Shown here piece by piece: positions 9,926 through 21,400 of a stretch of DNA of 64,000 nucleotides; the stretch's first letter is position 1; every line of letters starts with the position of its first letter. The stretch is from positions 404,334 through 468,333 of the forward strand of contig JAURXZ010000049.1 of NCBI GenBank assembly GCA_030654175.1. The letters are read 5' to 3'. A program made the position numbers and the translations under genes. Source of the stretch: Bacteroidia bacterium (GTDB taxonomy: Bacteria > Bacteroidota > Bacteroidia > 2-12-FULL-35-15). Below the pieces are notes generated by a model. It had not been told where the DNA came from, did no database searches, and was given only the letters and a program-made list of their open reading frames with translations.

Positions 9926-12136
9926 ATGATTATGAGATTGGGTTATAGAATTTTAGCTGTTGTATTTTTTCTTGCAATTAATAGTATGAGTGCTCAAAGT
10001 TTTCAATGGGCTAAAAGGGCAGGGTGGTATGCTTTTGATTTGGGCTATGGCATAGGAAGCGACAATGCTGGAAATGTTTATATCGCTGGGAAATACGAGT
10101 TGACCGCAAATTTTGGAGGAACAAAAGTTACATGTGCCGGTAACCATGATATTTACATTGCTAAATATAGTCCAACTGGAGTTTTTCAATGGGTACGCAC
10201 AGCTGGAGGAGTTTCGGGGGATTATGCGCATGCCATTGCAGTTGATGGTGATGGTAACTCTTATATCACCGGTGAAATAGAAAGAACAGTAAATTTTGGT
10301 TCTGTTACGTTTAGCGGTAATGGAAGCAATGATGTATTCCTTGCTAAATATAACACCAACGGAGATTTACAGTTTGCAAAAAAAGTTGGTGGAAGTTCCA
10401 CTAGCGACAGAGGACTGGGTATCTCACAAGGTAATGGGAGCATTTATATCACGGGAAATTTCCATGGAACGGCACGTTTCTCCAACACTACTCTTACTAC
10501 TTCAGGAGGAACGGACATTTTTATTGCAAAATATACAACAGCTGGCGATTTTCAGTGGATCAAAAAAGCAGGTGGCTCAGGCAATGATGAAGGCTATGCA
10601 GTAAGCAACGACTCTGAAGGAAATGCATATGTTACAGGTTATTTTTCCGGGACTGCAAATTTTAGTGGTACTTCTGTATCAAGTAAAGGCGGTAACGATA
10701 TTTTTATAGCAAAGTATAATTCAACTGGTAGTTTGTTATGGGTTAAAAAGGCTGGAGGAACCGGACAAGATTATGGAATGGGAATTCAGGTTGATAATTC
10801 AGGTGCAGTATTTCTTACAGGTGGATTCAGAAATACCTCCGCTTTTGGCTCAATCATTCTTAAAAGTGATGGAGGGCATGCTGATATTTTTGTTGCAAGA
10901 TATACTTCTTCAGGAGAAATAGTTTGGGCAAAGAAGGCTGGTGGACATGAAAATGACTACGGAAGAGCAATCGCGTTGGATGCAAGCTCCAATTGTTATA
11001 TAACAGGAAATTTTGGACTTTCAGCTACTTTCGGTTCTACAACAATAGTGGGTATAGATTCAGCTGAGGTTTATTTTGCATCCTATGATGCCAACGGAAA
11101 TTTTAGATGGGTATTGAAAGCTTCAGGTGAATTTGATGTTTCTGATCCGAACCGCTTTATTGAAATGGGGCTTTCTATTTGTACCGATCCCTCGGGAAAT
11201 GTTTTTGCATCTGGTACTTACAGGTCAAATTCTAGTTTTGGCGCCACAACACTTGCGCCATGGGGTATTCATACTGATGTCTATATTGCGAAAATTGGTC
11301 AGCCTTCTAGCATAGTGCCCGATTCTTTGGGAATTCAAAAAAGTCTGTCAAAAACGGTGTCATATTGTAATGGAGGAGAAGTGATGTTAAAAACCCGTGA
11401 AGATAAGGCACGGGAATATAGTTGGAAGAAAAACGGTGTCATAATAAATGGCGCAACAGGGTTTAGTTATAAAGCAAATTCACCTGGCAGTTACTCTGTT
11501 ATAATATCTGGAAACGACAGTTTGATAACCGAAACAACAATAGTAACTGAATCAGAAAATATTGAAGTATCCATTGCGCCTTCCGATCCTATTTTTTGTC
11601 AGGACAGCAGTGTTGTATTAAGAACGAATACAGGAGATGAATATGTTTATCAATGGAGAAGAAATGGTATCACAATTCCTGGAGCAAATCAAAAAACATA
11701 CAAAACGGATAAATCCGGAGATTACCAGGTTAAAATTATTCAGGGTTCTTGTTTTGATTGGTCAGGTATTACAAACGTATCCTTACAAGCATGTCTGAAA
11801 TCAGATAGTACTTCTAAGAACAATGTATCTGGTAATGGTATTAATTCTTTTGGAGCAAAAGATGATTCGCTTTTAGTTAGAATCTTTCCAAATCCAAATA
11901 GCGGATTATTTACTCTTGAAATCAATATGGTTCATATTACAGAAAAAGCGGAATTTGCAAAGGTAGAAGTGATCAACGCAATAGGACAAATAATGCATCA
12001 AAAATCGACTTCATTTAGTAAGGGATATATAAATGAACGTATAGAACTGAATAATTCAGTACCTGCAGGAATTTATTTTTTACAGATTACTATTGGGGAT
12101 AAGGTTGAGAAAAAACGAATAATGTTATCAAAGTGA
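9926..12136 (+). CDS. SBBP-repeat beta-propeller protein with Ig modules and T9SS sorting domain
   Basis: Exported protein of 736 residues. After the signal peptide (MIMRLGYRILAVVFFLAINS, cut near SAQ) come seven or eight SBBP repeats (about 25-460), each close to GNVYITGYFSGTANF ... DIFIAKYN..G...W.KKAGG, which should close into a beta-propeller. Two short Ig-like modules follow (about 475-550 and 555-630, YSWKKNGVIINGATG and YQWRRNGITIPGANQ), then a type A sorting domain (RIFPNPNSGLFTLEI ... GIYFLQITIGDKVEKKRIML). Two in-frame ATGs (9926 and 9932) are possible starts. A close paralogue lies at 16045-18243 and a third SBBP head at 18430. Likely surface or secreted; no enzyme motif seen. Confidence 0.88.
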   Translation: MIMRLGYRILAVVFFLAINSMSAQSFQWAKRAGWYAFDLGYGIGSDNAGNVYIAGKYELTANFGGTKVTCAGNHDIYIAKYSPTGVFQWVRTAGGVSGDYAHAIAVDGDGNSYITGEIERTVNFGSVTFSGNGSNDVFLAKYNTNGDLQFAKKVGGSSTSDRGLGISQGNGSIYITGNFHGTARFSNTTLTTSGGTDIFIAKYTTAGDFQWIKKAGGSGNDEGYAVSNDSEGNAYVTGYFSGTANFSGTSVSSKGGNDIFIAKYNSTGSLLWVKKAGGTGQDYGMGIQVDNSGAVFLTGGFRNTSAFGSIILKSDGGHADIFVARYTSSGEIVWAKKAGGHENDYGRAIALDASSNCYITGNFGLSATFGSTTIVGIDSAEVYFASYDANGNFRWVLKASGEFDVSDPNRFIEMGLSICTDPSGNVFASGTYRSNSSFGATTLAPWGIHTDVYIAKIGQPSSIVPDSLGIQKSLSKTVSYCNGGEVMLKTREDKAREYSWKKNGVIINGATGFSYKANSPGSYSVIISGNDSLITETTIVTESENIEVSIAPSDPIFCQDSSVVLRTNTGDEYVYQWRRNGITIPGANQKTYKTDKSGDYQVKIIQGSCFDWSGITNVSLQACLKSDSTSKNNVSGNGINSFGAKDDSLLVRIFPNPNSGLFTLEINMVHITEKAEFAKVEVINAIGQIMHQKSTSFSKGYINERIELNNSVPAGIYFLQITIGDKVEKKRIMLSK

Positions 12137-12366
12137 AATTAGGAAAAACCTGAAATATAAATGTGCTTAGTTGATTTTTTAGCTAAATTTTATTAAAAAA
12201 GAAGAAAAGATAAAAGAGTGTAAGACATAATTGTTCATCAAAAAAGATCAAACAATATTTTTACTTTTTTAGCGGGTGAAAATTGATAACCAACGAATAC
12301 CCGATCAAACTTCAAAAAAGCAGAATATTTTTACCCCCCAAAAGAAAAATAAATCAAATTTTAAAC

Positions 12367-15300
12367 ATGAAAAAGTATCATAAAATTTGGGTGTCAAATT
12401 CAAAAAAAAATCTTAAAGTTTTATTAATATTCATGTTTTTTAATTGTCAAATTATTCTATCCCAAACATTTCCTGCAGGATTTAGTCGTGTAAAAGTTGC
12501 GAGTCTTATAAATGGCTCAGCGATGTGTTTTGCACCTGATGGCAGATTATTTGTTTGTCAAAAGGGCGGAACTGTTAGAATAATAAAAAATGGCTCTTTA
12601 CTAACTACACCATTTCTAACTTTAACAGTTGACATAAATGGCGAAAGAGGAATCAGCGGTATAACCTTTGACCCGGATTTTGATATTAACCATTACGTTT
12701 ACATATATTACACAGCAACCACACCCAGTATTCATAATAGATTAAGCAGGTTTACTGCTAATGGAGATATGGTTTTATCAGGGAGCGAATTTCCTATACT
12801 TGATGCAGAGCCTGTTGCAAGTGTTTTTCATGATGGTGGAGGAATGGGATTTGCCCCGGATGGTAAATTGTATTTGTCGATGGGGGAAGACAATAAACCA
12901 AGTAATGCGCAAGACCCTACTACTTATAAGGGAAAACTTTTAAGATTAAATTCCAACGGAACAGCGCCTGCAGATAATCCATATATTACTTCAACCTCCC
13001 AAATAACAAAAAAAATATGGGCGAGCGGTTTACGAAATCCTTATACATTGGCTATCCAGCCTGTTACCGGTAAAATATTTATAAATAATGTAGGTGCTGA
13101 TTCATGGGAAGAAGTTAATGATGCAACGTCTCCCGCAAAAAATTTCGGTTGGCCGGTTGTTGAAGGGATAAGTTCAAATACAGCATATACAAATCCTGTT
13201 TTTGCATATCCTCATGATTCAACTGGGCAAAATGGCTGTGCAATAGCCGGTGGTACTTTTTTCAATCCAACAGCAAGTAATTATCCAAGTACCTATATAG
13301 GTAAATATTTTTATATGGATTATTGTAAAGGCTGGATGTATTTTTTAACATTAGGCACAACTGTTACCAATACTTTTTTTTCAAGTGGAATGGTAACAAA
13401 AAATCTTGCCTTACAAGTTGGTCCTGATGGCAATTTATACTATATCAATAGAGATGACGCAAATGCAGGAGTATATAAGATTATTTACTCCTTAAATAAT
13501 TCTCCTGTTATTACTAATCAGCCTGATAATGTGACAATTGCTGCAGGTCAGCAAGCTATATTTACTGTGTCAGCATCCGGATCAACTCCTTTTACCTATC
13601 AATGGAAAAAAAATGGAACTGATATAGGCGGGGCTACTTCTTTAACTTATTCTATTAATAATGTTCAGCAATCTGATGCAGGTCAGTATAGTGTAATAGT
13701 AACGAATAGCTATGGTAGTGCCGCAAGTAATGCTGCAATACTCTCCGTAACTGCATTTAATTCGCCACCTGATGCATATATTCTTACACCCACAAATGAA
13801 ACTTATTTTCATGCAGGAGATACAATTTATTTTTCAGGTAGCGCAACAGATACCGAAGATGGAACTCTTACTGCATCTTCTTTTGAATGGACCGTTGAGT
13901 TTCACCACAACAATAATCATTCTCATCCTGGCCCCGTAATTCCTTCAGGAATAATTAGTGGTTCATTCATCATACCAAATAGTGGTGAGCCTTCTGCAAA
14001 TATTTTTTACAGGCTAAAACTAAAAGTAACAGATTCAAATGGATTGATGGATACAGCGCATGTGGACATTTTACCTTTAACTTCTACAATTACTATTAAC
14101 ACTCAACCTGCGGGATTACAAGTAACATTTGATAGTCAACCAAAAACAACGCCTTTTTCAATTCTTACCATTGAAGGATTACTGATTTCAATAGGTGCGG
14201 TTTCTCCGCAAAGTGCAGGTAATGGCACTTATGCCTTTAATTATTGGCAACATGGAGGTAATGTTTCTCAAACTATTAAAGTAGAAGCGAACGATAGTTC
14301 TTATATCGCAATATTTAAAGATACAATAATGGCATGCAAAGCCTCCGGTAGCATCACCAGAGATTTTTGGAAAAACGTTACCGGAACTTCTATTTCGAGT
14401 GTACCAATAAATATGCCTCCTACAAGTACAAGCCAGCTTTCTGTTTTTGAAGGCCCCTCTAATGTTGCTGACAACTACGGAAGCCGTATCAGAGGATATT
14501 TGTGTCCCCCTTCAACAGGTAATTATTTTTTTTATATCGCTAGTGATAATAATAGCGAATTATGGTTAAGTACAAATGATAAGCCTGCCAATAAAATAAA
14601 AATTGCTACTGTTTCTTCTTATACCGGGTCAAGAGAATGGACAAAGTATTCAAGTCAGAAGTCAGCTCCAGTAAGCCTTATTGCAGGAGTGAAATATTAT
14701 ATTGAAGCTATACACAGAGATGGCACACAAGGAGATAATATAGCGGTTGGTTGGCAATTACCAAATGGTAATATGGAAAGACCGATTTCGGGAATAAGAT
14801 TATCGCCTTATATATTGGCGGGAAATGATTCTCCTGTTGTAAACATAACTTCACCTTTTAATAATTCAAACTTTTTTTCACCGGCTAATATTACCATTAA
14901 AGCTGATGCTACATCAATCGGAGCAGGTATTACCAAGGTTGAGTTTTTTCAGGGGGCTACGAAAATAGGAGAAGATCTAACAGCCCCTTATAGTTATACT
15001 TGGATGAATGTTCCTCTTGGAAATTACACATTAAAAGCAATAGCAACTGATAACAATGGCCAATCAAGTATATCCCCGGTTGTAAATATAATAGTAACAA
15101 CTTGTTCAAATGCAATAATCACCCCATCAGGTCCTACTACCATGTGTTCGGGTTCTGTTGTTTTGAATGCAACTACCGGTACAGGAATTATTTATCAGTG
15201 GAAGAAAGATGGAGCAGATATAAACGGAGCAACGAACTCCTCATACACTGCTACCACTTCAGGCGAATATCAAATAAAAATTATCCAGGGTTCCTGTATT

Positions 15301-15915
15301 TTATGGTCAGCACCCACAAGTGTGAAAATTGAAACCCCTTTGAGTGCTTCAATTACTCCCGGAGGGCCTTTAACTTTTTGTTCAGGTGGAGAAGTGAAAT
15401 TATTTTCTAATACATGTTCAGGGTATACCTATCAATGGAAAAAAGATGGTTCTGATATAAGTGGGGCAACAGGGCCGGTTTATAAAGCCATAAGTTCAGG
15501 ATACTACCAGGTTAGAGTAACAAAAAACAGAGTAAATGCATGGTCATCAAAAATAGCCGTTACAGTAAACAATTGTATTGTGCCAACCCGAGGCGAAAAT
15601 GAAGAAACAAATATCGATCAAACACCTTTAGAATCAATCGATCAATTAAATATATTCCAAATCAAAGTATATCCAAATCCTAATACCGGTTTTTTTACAA
15701 TTGCTTTAAACATGTCAATAATTAAACAAGAAAAAGTGAAAATGAGGATTACGAATATTGTAGGACAGGAAATTTATACAAAGGAATTTTTTGTTAATGA
15801 TGACTATTTAAAAGAAAACGTAGAATTGGATGGATCTCTTCCAACAGGTATTTATACCCTTCAGGTTATGATAGGAAATAAAGTTGAGAATACCACAGTG
15901 GTTTTATCAAAATGA
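12367..15915 (+). CDS. PQQ-dependent sugar dehydrogenase-like enzyme on an Ig/PA14 scaffold, T9SS cargo
   Basis: Secreted 1182-residue protein. Order: long signal peptide (to about residue 33), soluble aldose-sugar-dehydrogenase six-bladed propeller (35-375; FAPDGRLFVCQKGGTVRI, RGISGITFDPDFD, HDGGGMGFAPDGKLYLSMGE, KKIWASGLRNPYTLA, FGWPVVEG), Ig-like (378-463), PKD-like (466-573), a short beta module (575-650), PA14 subtype 1 (655-818), Big_7-like Ig (820-910), two short Ig modules (912-1069), sorting domain (1094-1182). By family it oxidises aldoses using PQQ and calcium in the periplasm or outside. The ATG at 12367 precedes the signal peptide directly; an in-frame TTG at 12283 would add 28 non-signal residues and is rejected. 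The CMYFL-like WMYFL blade and several cysteines suggest disulfides. Confidence 0.87.
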   Translation: MKKYHKIWVSNSKKNLKVLLIFMFFNCQIILSQTFPAGFSRVKVASLINGSAMCFAPDGRLFVCQKGGTVRIIKNGSLLTTPFLTLTVDINGERGISGITFDPDFDINHYVYIYYTATTPSIHNRLSRFTANGDMVLSGSEFPILDAEPVASVFHDGGGMGFAPDGKLYLSMGEDNKPSNAQDPTTYKGKLLRLNSNGTAPADNPYITSTSQITKKIWASGLRNPYTLAIQPVTGKIFINNVGADSWEEVNDATSPAKNFGWPVVEGISSNTAYTNPVFAYPHDSTGQNGCAIAGGTFFNPTASNYPSTYIGKYFYMDYCKGWMYFLTLGTTVTNTFFSSGMVTKNLALQVGPDGNLYYINRDDANAGVYKIIYSLNNSPVITNQPDNVTIAAGQQAIFTVSASGSTPFTYQWKKNGTDIGGATSLTYSINNVQQSDAGQYSVIVTNSYGSAASNAAILSVTAFNSPPDAYILTPTNETYFHAGDTIYFSGSATDTEDGTLTASSFEWTVEFHHNNNHSHPGPVIPSGIISGSFIIPNSGEPSANIFYRLKLKVTDSNGLMDTAHVDILPLTSTITINTQPAGLQVTFDSQPKTTPFSILTIEGLLISIGAVSPQSAGNGTYAFNYWQHGGNVSQTIKVEANDSSYIAIFKDTIMACKASGSITRDFWKNVTGTSISSVPINMPPTSTSQLSVFEGPSNVADNYGSRIRGYLCPPSTGNYFFYIASDNNSELWLSTNDKPANKIKIATVSSYTGSREWTKYSSQKSAPVSLIAGVKYYIEAIHRDGTQGDNIAVGWQLPNGNMERPISGIRLSPYILAGNDSPVVNITSPFNNSNFFSPANITIKADATSIGAGITKVEFFQGATKIGEDLTAPYSYTWMNVPLGNYTLKAIATDNNGQSSISPVVNIIVTTCSNAIITPSGPTTMCSGSVVLNATTGTGIIYQWKKDGADINGATNSSYTATTSGEYQIKIIQGSCILWSAPTSVKIETPLSASITPGGPLTFCSGGEVKLFSNTCSGYTYQWKKDGSDISGATGPVYKAISSGYYQVRVTKNRVNAWSSKIAVTVNNCIVPTRGENEETNIDQTPLESIDQLNIFQIKVYPNPNTGFFTIALNMSIIKQEKVKMRITNIVGQEIYTKEFFVNDDYLKENVELDGSLPTGIYTLQVMIGNKVENTTVVLSK

Positions 15916-16044
15916 TAGTGTATGGTAAAACTAAGAATATAATGATTGGGATTAAATAAATATTAATTCTTATGATTTTAAAAAATTAAGCAAGGAGCAA
16001 AAACGAATTATTTTTTAACAACAATCTTTTATTGATCCCAAAAA

Positions 16045-18243
16045 ATGAATAAATTATTTTTTTTAATACTCTCCAACCTACTATTTGCGGGACTTCAGGC
16101 TCAGAGTTTTCAATGGGCCAAGCGCGCTGGTTTATATGCTTTTGATCTGGGCTATGGGGTTGGAACTGACAATGCCGGTAATGTATATATAGCCGGCAAA
16201 TATGAACTGAATGCATATTTCGGTGGAACTTATGTTAAATGTGCCGGCAACCATGATATTTATATAGCAAAATACAGTCCCTCAGGAGCTTTTTTGTGGG
16301 TGCGGACTGCCGGAGGATCTTCTGGTGATTATGCCCATGCTCTGGCTGTTGATGGAGCAGGGAATTCTTACCTCACGGGTGAAATGGAACAGACAACACG
16401 TTTTGGTTCTGTTGCACTTACCAGCAGAGGAAGTAATGATGTATTCGTGGCTAAATATGACACCAATGGAAATTTGATATGGGCAAAAAATCTTGGCGGA
16501 GGAGGAGGGAGTGATCAGGGATTAGGCATTTCACTTTCGGGAGGGAATGTTTATATAACGGGCACTTTTCAAGGTGGCAGTTTTTCAGGTACCTCGCTTG
16601 GTACTTCGGGAGGAAGAGACATTTTTGTTGCTAAAATGACAACAGGGGGCGTTTTTCAATGGATAAAAAAGGCTGGAGGCTCAGGAGAGGATCAGGGTCA
16701 TGCAATCAGTAACGACCCCAGCGGAAATGTATATGTTACTGGATTTTTTACCGGTACTGCAAATTTTAGCGGAACTTCTATTTCAAGCAAAGGTGGAACC
16801 GATGTTTTTATTGCGAAGTATGATCCGAGCGGAAGTTTATTATGGGTAAAAAAAACGGGAGGCACTTCTAATGATGCCGGGAATGGAATTATGGTTGATA
16901 ATGCAGGCCGGGTATTTGTTACCGGAGGATTTAGAAATACTTCTTTATTCGGCTCTATTTCTTTAACAACATCAAATGGAAATTCTGACATTTTTATAGC
17001 ATGTTATGATAGTTCCGGGAACGCGGTTTGGGCAAAAAAAGCCGGGGGAGGCAGCAACGATACCGGAAGAGCGATAGATGTGGATGGAAATTCAAATGTT
17101 TTTATTACCGGGAACTGTGGAATAAGTGCAACTTTTGGTACAAAGACAATTACAGGTGCTGATGTAACGGAGCTGTTTTTTGCTTCTTATGATGCATCGG
17201 GTAATTACAGATGGGTACTAAAAGCAGGAGGAGTGGCTGATGTTTCTGATCCCGACCGTTTTATTGAAATGGGGTTATCAATAGCCACCGATCCTTTTGG
17301 AAATGTGTTAGCTTCAGGAGCTTATCGGTCAAGTTCTTCGTTTGGTTCTACTACACTTAGTCCATGGAGCAGCCATACGCAGATCTATCTTACCAAAATT
17401 GTTTCGGCTTCCAGCATGAAAAGAGACACAACACCCCCTCATATAACACCCTCAGGAACTGCATCATTTTGTAATGGTGGTGTTGTGGTTTTAAAAACCC
17501 ATGAAGACTCAACTTTTGTTTATCATTGGAAGAAAGACGGTGTAATAATCAAAGGCGCAACTAATGCAGATTACAAGGCAGATTCCCCTGGTAGTTATAC
17601 TGTTATGCTAATTACGGGAAATGATACAGTAACAACCGAACCAACAATAGTAACTGAATCAAAAAGTATTTCTGTTTCGATAGCTCCTTCCGATGCCATT
17701 TTTTGCCAGGATAGCAACACTGTATTAATAACAAATACAGGCGATGAATTTGCATATGAATGGAAGAGAAATGGTGAGATAATTCCAGGCGCAAATCAAA
17801 AATCTATCAAAGCAGATAAATCCGGAGATTATCAGGTTAAAGTTATTCAAGGATCTTGCTTTGATTGGTCGGGCATTACAAATATATCATTACAATCCTG
17901 TGTTGATAGTACAGTTGAAAAAGATATTTCCCCTATAAGAGACAAAGCCCTTTCTCTTGAAACAAAGGAGGATTCTCTTTTACTTAAAATATATCCGAAC
18001 CCCAACAGTGGATTATTTACTCTTGAAATTAATATGGCTCATCTTGCTGAACAATCGGTGCAAGCTATGGTTGAAGTACTTAATGCAAAAGGACAAATGG
18101 TATATTATAAAATAACATCATTTGATAATGGATATGTTAACGAACATATAGAACTAGATACTTCATTACCTCCGGGAATTTATTTCTTGCAGGTTACTAT
18201 TGGTGAAAAGATGGAAAAAACAAGAATGTTGTTGGCAAGGTGA
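16045..18243 (+). CDS. SBBP-repeat beta-propeller protein, paralogue of the 9926 gene, T9SS cargo
   Basis: Exported protein of 732 residues, with the same architecture as the gene at 9926-12136: signal peptide (MNKLFFLILSNLLFAGLQAQ), SBBP propeller (about 20-455), two short Ig modules (about 465-545 and 550-630) and type A sorting domain (KIYPNPNSGLFTLEI ... GIYFLQVTIGEKMEKTRML). The first propeller blade is nearly the same in both (SFQWAKRAG...YAFDLGYG.G.DNAGNVYIAGKYEL), which points to duplication of the whole gene around the sugar dehydrogenase gene rather than independent acquisition. Codon choice is more GC-rich at third positions here than in the 9926 copy. Surface role likely; function unknown. 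Confidence 0.88.
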   Translation: MNKLFFLILSNLLFAGLQAQSFQWAKRAGLYAFDLGYGVGTDNAGNVYIAGKYELNAYFGGTYVKCAGNHDIYIAKYSPSGAFLWVRTAGGSSGDYAHALAVDGAGNSYLTGEMEQTTRFGSVALTSRGSNDVFVAKYDTNGNLIWAKNLGGGGGSDQGLGISLSGGNVYITGTFQGGSFSGTSLGTSGGRDIFVAKMTTGGVFQWIKKAGGSGEDQGHAISNDPSGNVYVTGFFTGTANFSGTSISSKGGTDVFIAKYDPSGSLLWVKKTGGTSNDAGNGIMVDNAGRVFVTGGFRNTSLFGSISLTTSNGNSDIFIACYDSSGNAVWAKKAGGGSNDTGRAIDVDGNSNVFITGNCGISATFGTKTITGADVTELFFASYDASGNYRWVLKAGGVADVSDPDRFIEMGLSIATDPFGNVLASGAYRSSSSFGSTTLSPWSSHTQIYLTKIVSASSMKRDTTPPHITPSGTASFCNGGVVVLKTHEDSTFVYHWKKDGVIIKGATNADYKADSPGSYTVMLITGNDTVTTEPTIVTESKSISVSIAPSDAIFCQDSNTVLITNTGDEFAYEWKRNGEIIPGANQKSIKADKSGDYQVKVIQGSCFDWSGITNISLQSCVDSTVEKDISPIRDKALSLETKEDSLLLKIYPNPNSGLFTLEINMAHLAEQSVQAMVEVLNAKGQMVYYKITSFDNGYVNEHIELDTSLPPGIYFLQVTIGEKMEKTRMLLAR

Positions 18244-18429
18244 AAACGTTAAAATATGGGAATTGATTTCTATGCCGGTGTAGTTTTTTTGAAAGTAATC
18301 GCTTGATATGGCAGGTTTTCGAAGTGTTTGTTTTTAGTTTCACTTCAAATTAAAATCATTGATCAAACCTTACCGAAAAGTTTAGTTTTTTTTAATATAA
18401 AATATTTTTTAATTTTTTGACAAACAGAC

Positions 18430-21400
18430 ATGAAAAAAATATACTTATTGGTATTGGTAAATGTATTATTTATTAAGCTTCAGGCTCAAAATTTTGAATG
18501 GACAAAAAGAGAAGGGCAAGCAGAATATGATTATGGATATGGTATAGCAAATGATACCTCAGGAAATATTTATGTTAGCGGTAAATATGAAAAGAATGCA
18601 AATTTTAGTGGAACAATTTTGCCGCTTCAAGGTAATCATGATATTTATGTTGCAAAATACAGTTCAACAGGTACATTAAAGTGGATACGAACGGCTGGTG
18701 GCATAAATGGAGATTATGCCCATACACTTGCTTGTGATGGAACTAATTTCGTATATATTGCTGGTGAAATAGAGGGCACTGGTACTCCGATAAAATTTAT
18801 TGGTTCCGCAATTACATTGGTCTGTAAAGGGATTAATGACGCTTTTTTCGCAAAATATGATCTCAATGGAAACTTAATTTGGGCAAATAGAGCTGGTGGA
18901 ACTGATAATGATGAAGCCTTAGGAATCACTTATGATAATTCAGGAAATGTTTATGTCTGTGGTTTTTTTAATGGTGCCGCTACATTTGGGACTACAACAA
19001 TCAATAGTTATGGTGATAATGATATTTATGTTGCTAAATATGACATGAATGGAATTTTTCAATGGGTGCGATCAGCCGGTAGCGCGGGAAGGGATGAAGC
19101 CAAGGCTGTAAAATGTGATGCAGCAGGAAATATTTATATATGCGGAATGCATGCCAATGGCGCTGTTTTCGGATCGCAAACCTTAAATTCTCCTAACGGT
19201 TATTTTAATTCCTTCATAGGAAAGTATAGTCCTGATGGAACATTATTGTGGGTTAAAACCGCAGGAGGTGATTACGATGATCTGGCATGGGCGTTAACAA
19301 TAGACAATTTCAACAAAATTTATATTACCGGGGAATTTAATGCGTATGCACTTTTTAATGGTACCCCTTTAATTACTACTGGAAGTAATAATATTTTTGT
19401 TGCCAGCTACGATGATGGGGGAAATTTACAATGGGTAAAGGGGGCCGGTGGTCCTGGCATTGACAGAGCAAGAGGGATAGGCTGTGATGGAAAACATGTG
19501 TATATCACTGGCCAGTTTGATTCTACGGCAACCTTCGGTCCATATTCTGTTTCAGGAGTAGACCATAACGAAATTTTTATTGCAAAAATAAGCAATGCCG
19601 GTAATTTTCAATGGGTAACCACTGTTGGTGGCCCGGTAGATTCTATTGAAGATCTTGGATACGAATCAGGAATTGGCATTTGTGCAGAAGCATCCGGTAA
19701 TGTATATGCCACAGGAGGATTGCTGAATGGAGGAGTATTTGGAAACAATTCTTTTCTTCCTTATAGCCGGGTAGATGTTTTTGTAAGCAAAATTTTGCAA
19801 AACGTTAATCCACCAAATACTTCAGACCCATCCAATTTAACAGTAATGGTTAGTAAACCCTCCACTTTTTCTGTTTCGGCAACGGGGCCTTCTCTCAATT
19901 ATCAATGGCAAAAAAATGGACTTAATATTTCGGGTGCAACATCCCCATCATTTACAATTACTAATACTCAATTTTCACATGCAGGACTATACAGGGCTAT
20001 AGTAACTAATATTTATGGCAGTGATACAAGTAATGCTGCAACACTTACTGTTATTCCTTTTAATGCCAATCCAAATGCAATTATCAATACACCTTTAACA
20101 GGAACTTTTTATCATGCGGGAGATATCATTAATTTTTCCGGTAGCGCAACCGATACGGAAGATGGAAATTTACCACCATCTGCTTTTGAATGGATGGTAG
20201 ATTTTTATACCAGCGATACTAATTTTACTCCAGGGCCGGTTATCACTTCCGGAATCTCATCTGGTTCATTTATTATTCCGAATACAGGTGAAGCTTGTGC
20301 AAATGTTTTTTACAGGCTCAGTCTAAAAGTAAAAGACTCAAATGGATTAACCGATACAACATTTGTAGATGTGTTACCTCATACTTCAACAATATCAATA
20401 AATACAGAGCCTCCTGGATTAAAGATCTCATTTAATGGCCAGACAAAACCTACGCCTTTTTCAAAACTCACTGTTGAAGGATTATTAATAAATATCGGAG
20501 TTGTTTCACCTCAAACTAAAGTGGAACTTGCCTATGTCTTTAGCAATTGGCAACATGGAGGAAACGCAACTCAAACAATTTTAACAGGGGCAGGAGACAG
20601 TTCTTATACCGCTGTATATACAAGTAATGGCCCCGCCTGCGTTGCCTCCGGCACAATAGACCGCGATTTTTGGGCTAATGTTACAGGAACTACCATAGCA
20701 AACGTTCCTATAAATATTGCACCTACAAGCACCAGCCAATTAACGATTTTTGAAGGGCCATCTCAGGTTGCAGATAATTATGCCAGCCGGATAAAAGGAT
20801 ATATCTGTCCTCCGGTAACGGGTAATTATATTTTTTGGATCGCCAGTGATAATAATAGCGAGTTATGGTTAAGCACAGATGATCAGGTAGTCAATAAAGT
20901 GAAAATAGCGTCTGCAACAGGATACACAGCTTCCAGGGAATGGACAAAATATCCAAGTCAACAATCATCTCCGGTAAGCCTTATAGCAGGCGCAAAATAT
21001 TATATTGAAGCAATACACAAAGAAGGCAATCAGGGAGATAACCTGGCTGTAGGTTGGCAACTTCCCAATGGAACTTTTGAAAGGCCAATACCAGGCACAC
21101 GACTTTCTCCTTTTATAATTCCTTTAACAACAACTATTACTTCACCCGCTAATAATAGTTTTTTTAATGAAGGGTCTACAATAACGATTCAAGCCAAAGT
21201 TACAGGTGAACCTGGAACAATACAAAAAGTAGAGTTTTTTGCCGATTCAATAAAGCTAGGGGAAGATGCAAATAGTCCTTACAGTTTTTTATGGAATAAT
21301 GTAAGTCAAGGGTCTTATGAGCTTTCTTGCAAAGTAATAGCAAGTGGAAATACTTCGGCTTTGTCGTCAAAAGTAAATGTTTTTGTAAGCCCGGCTGGAG

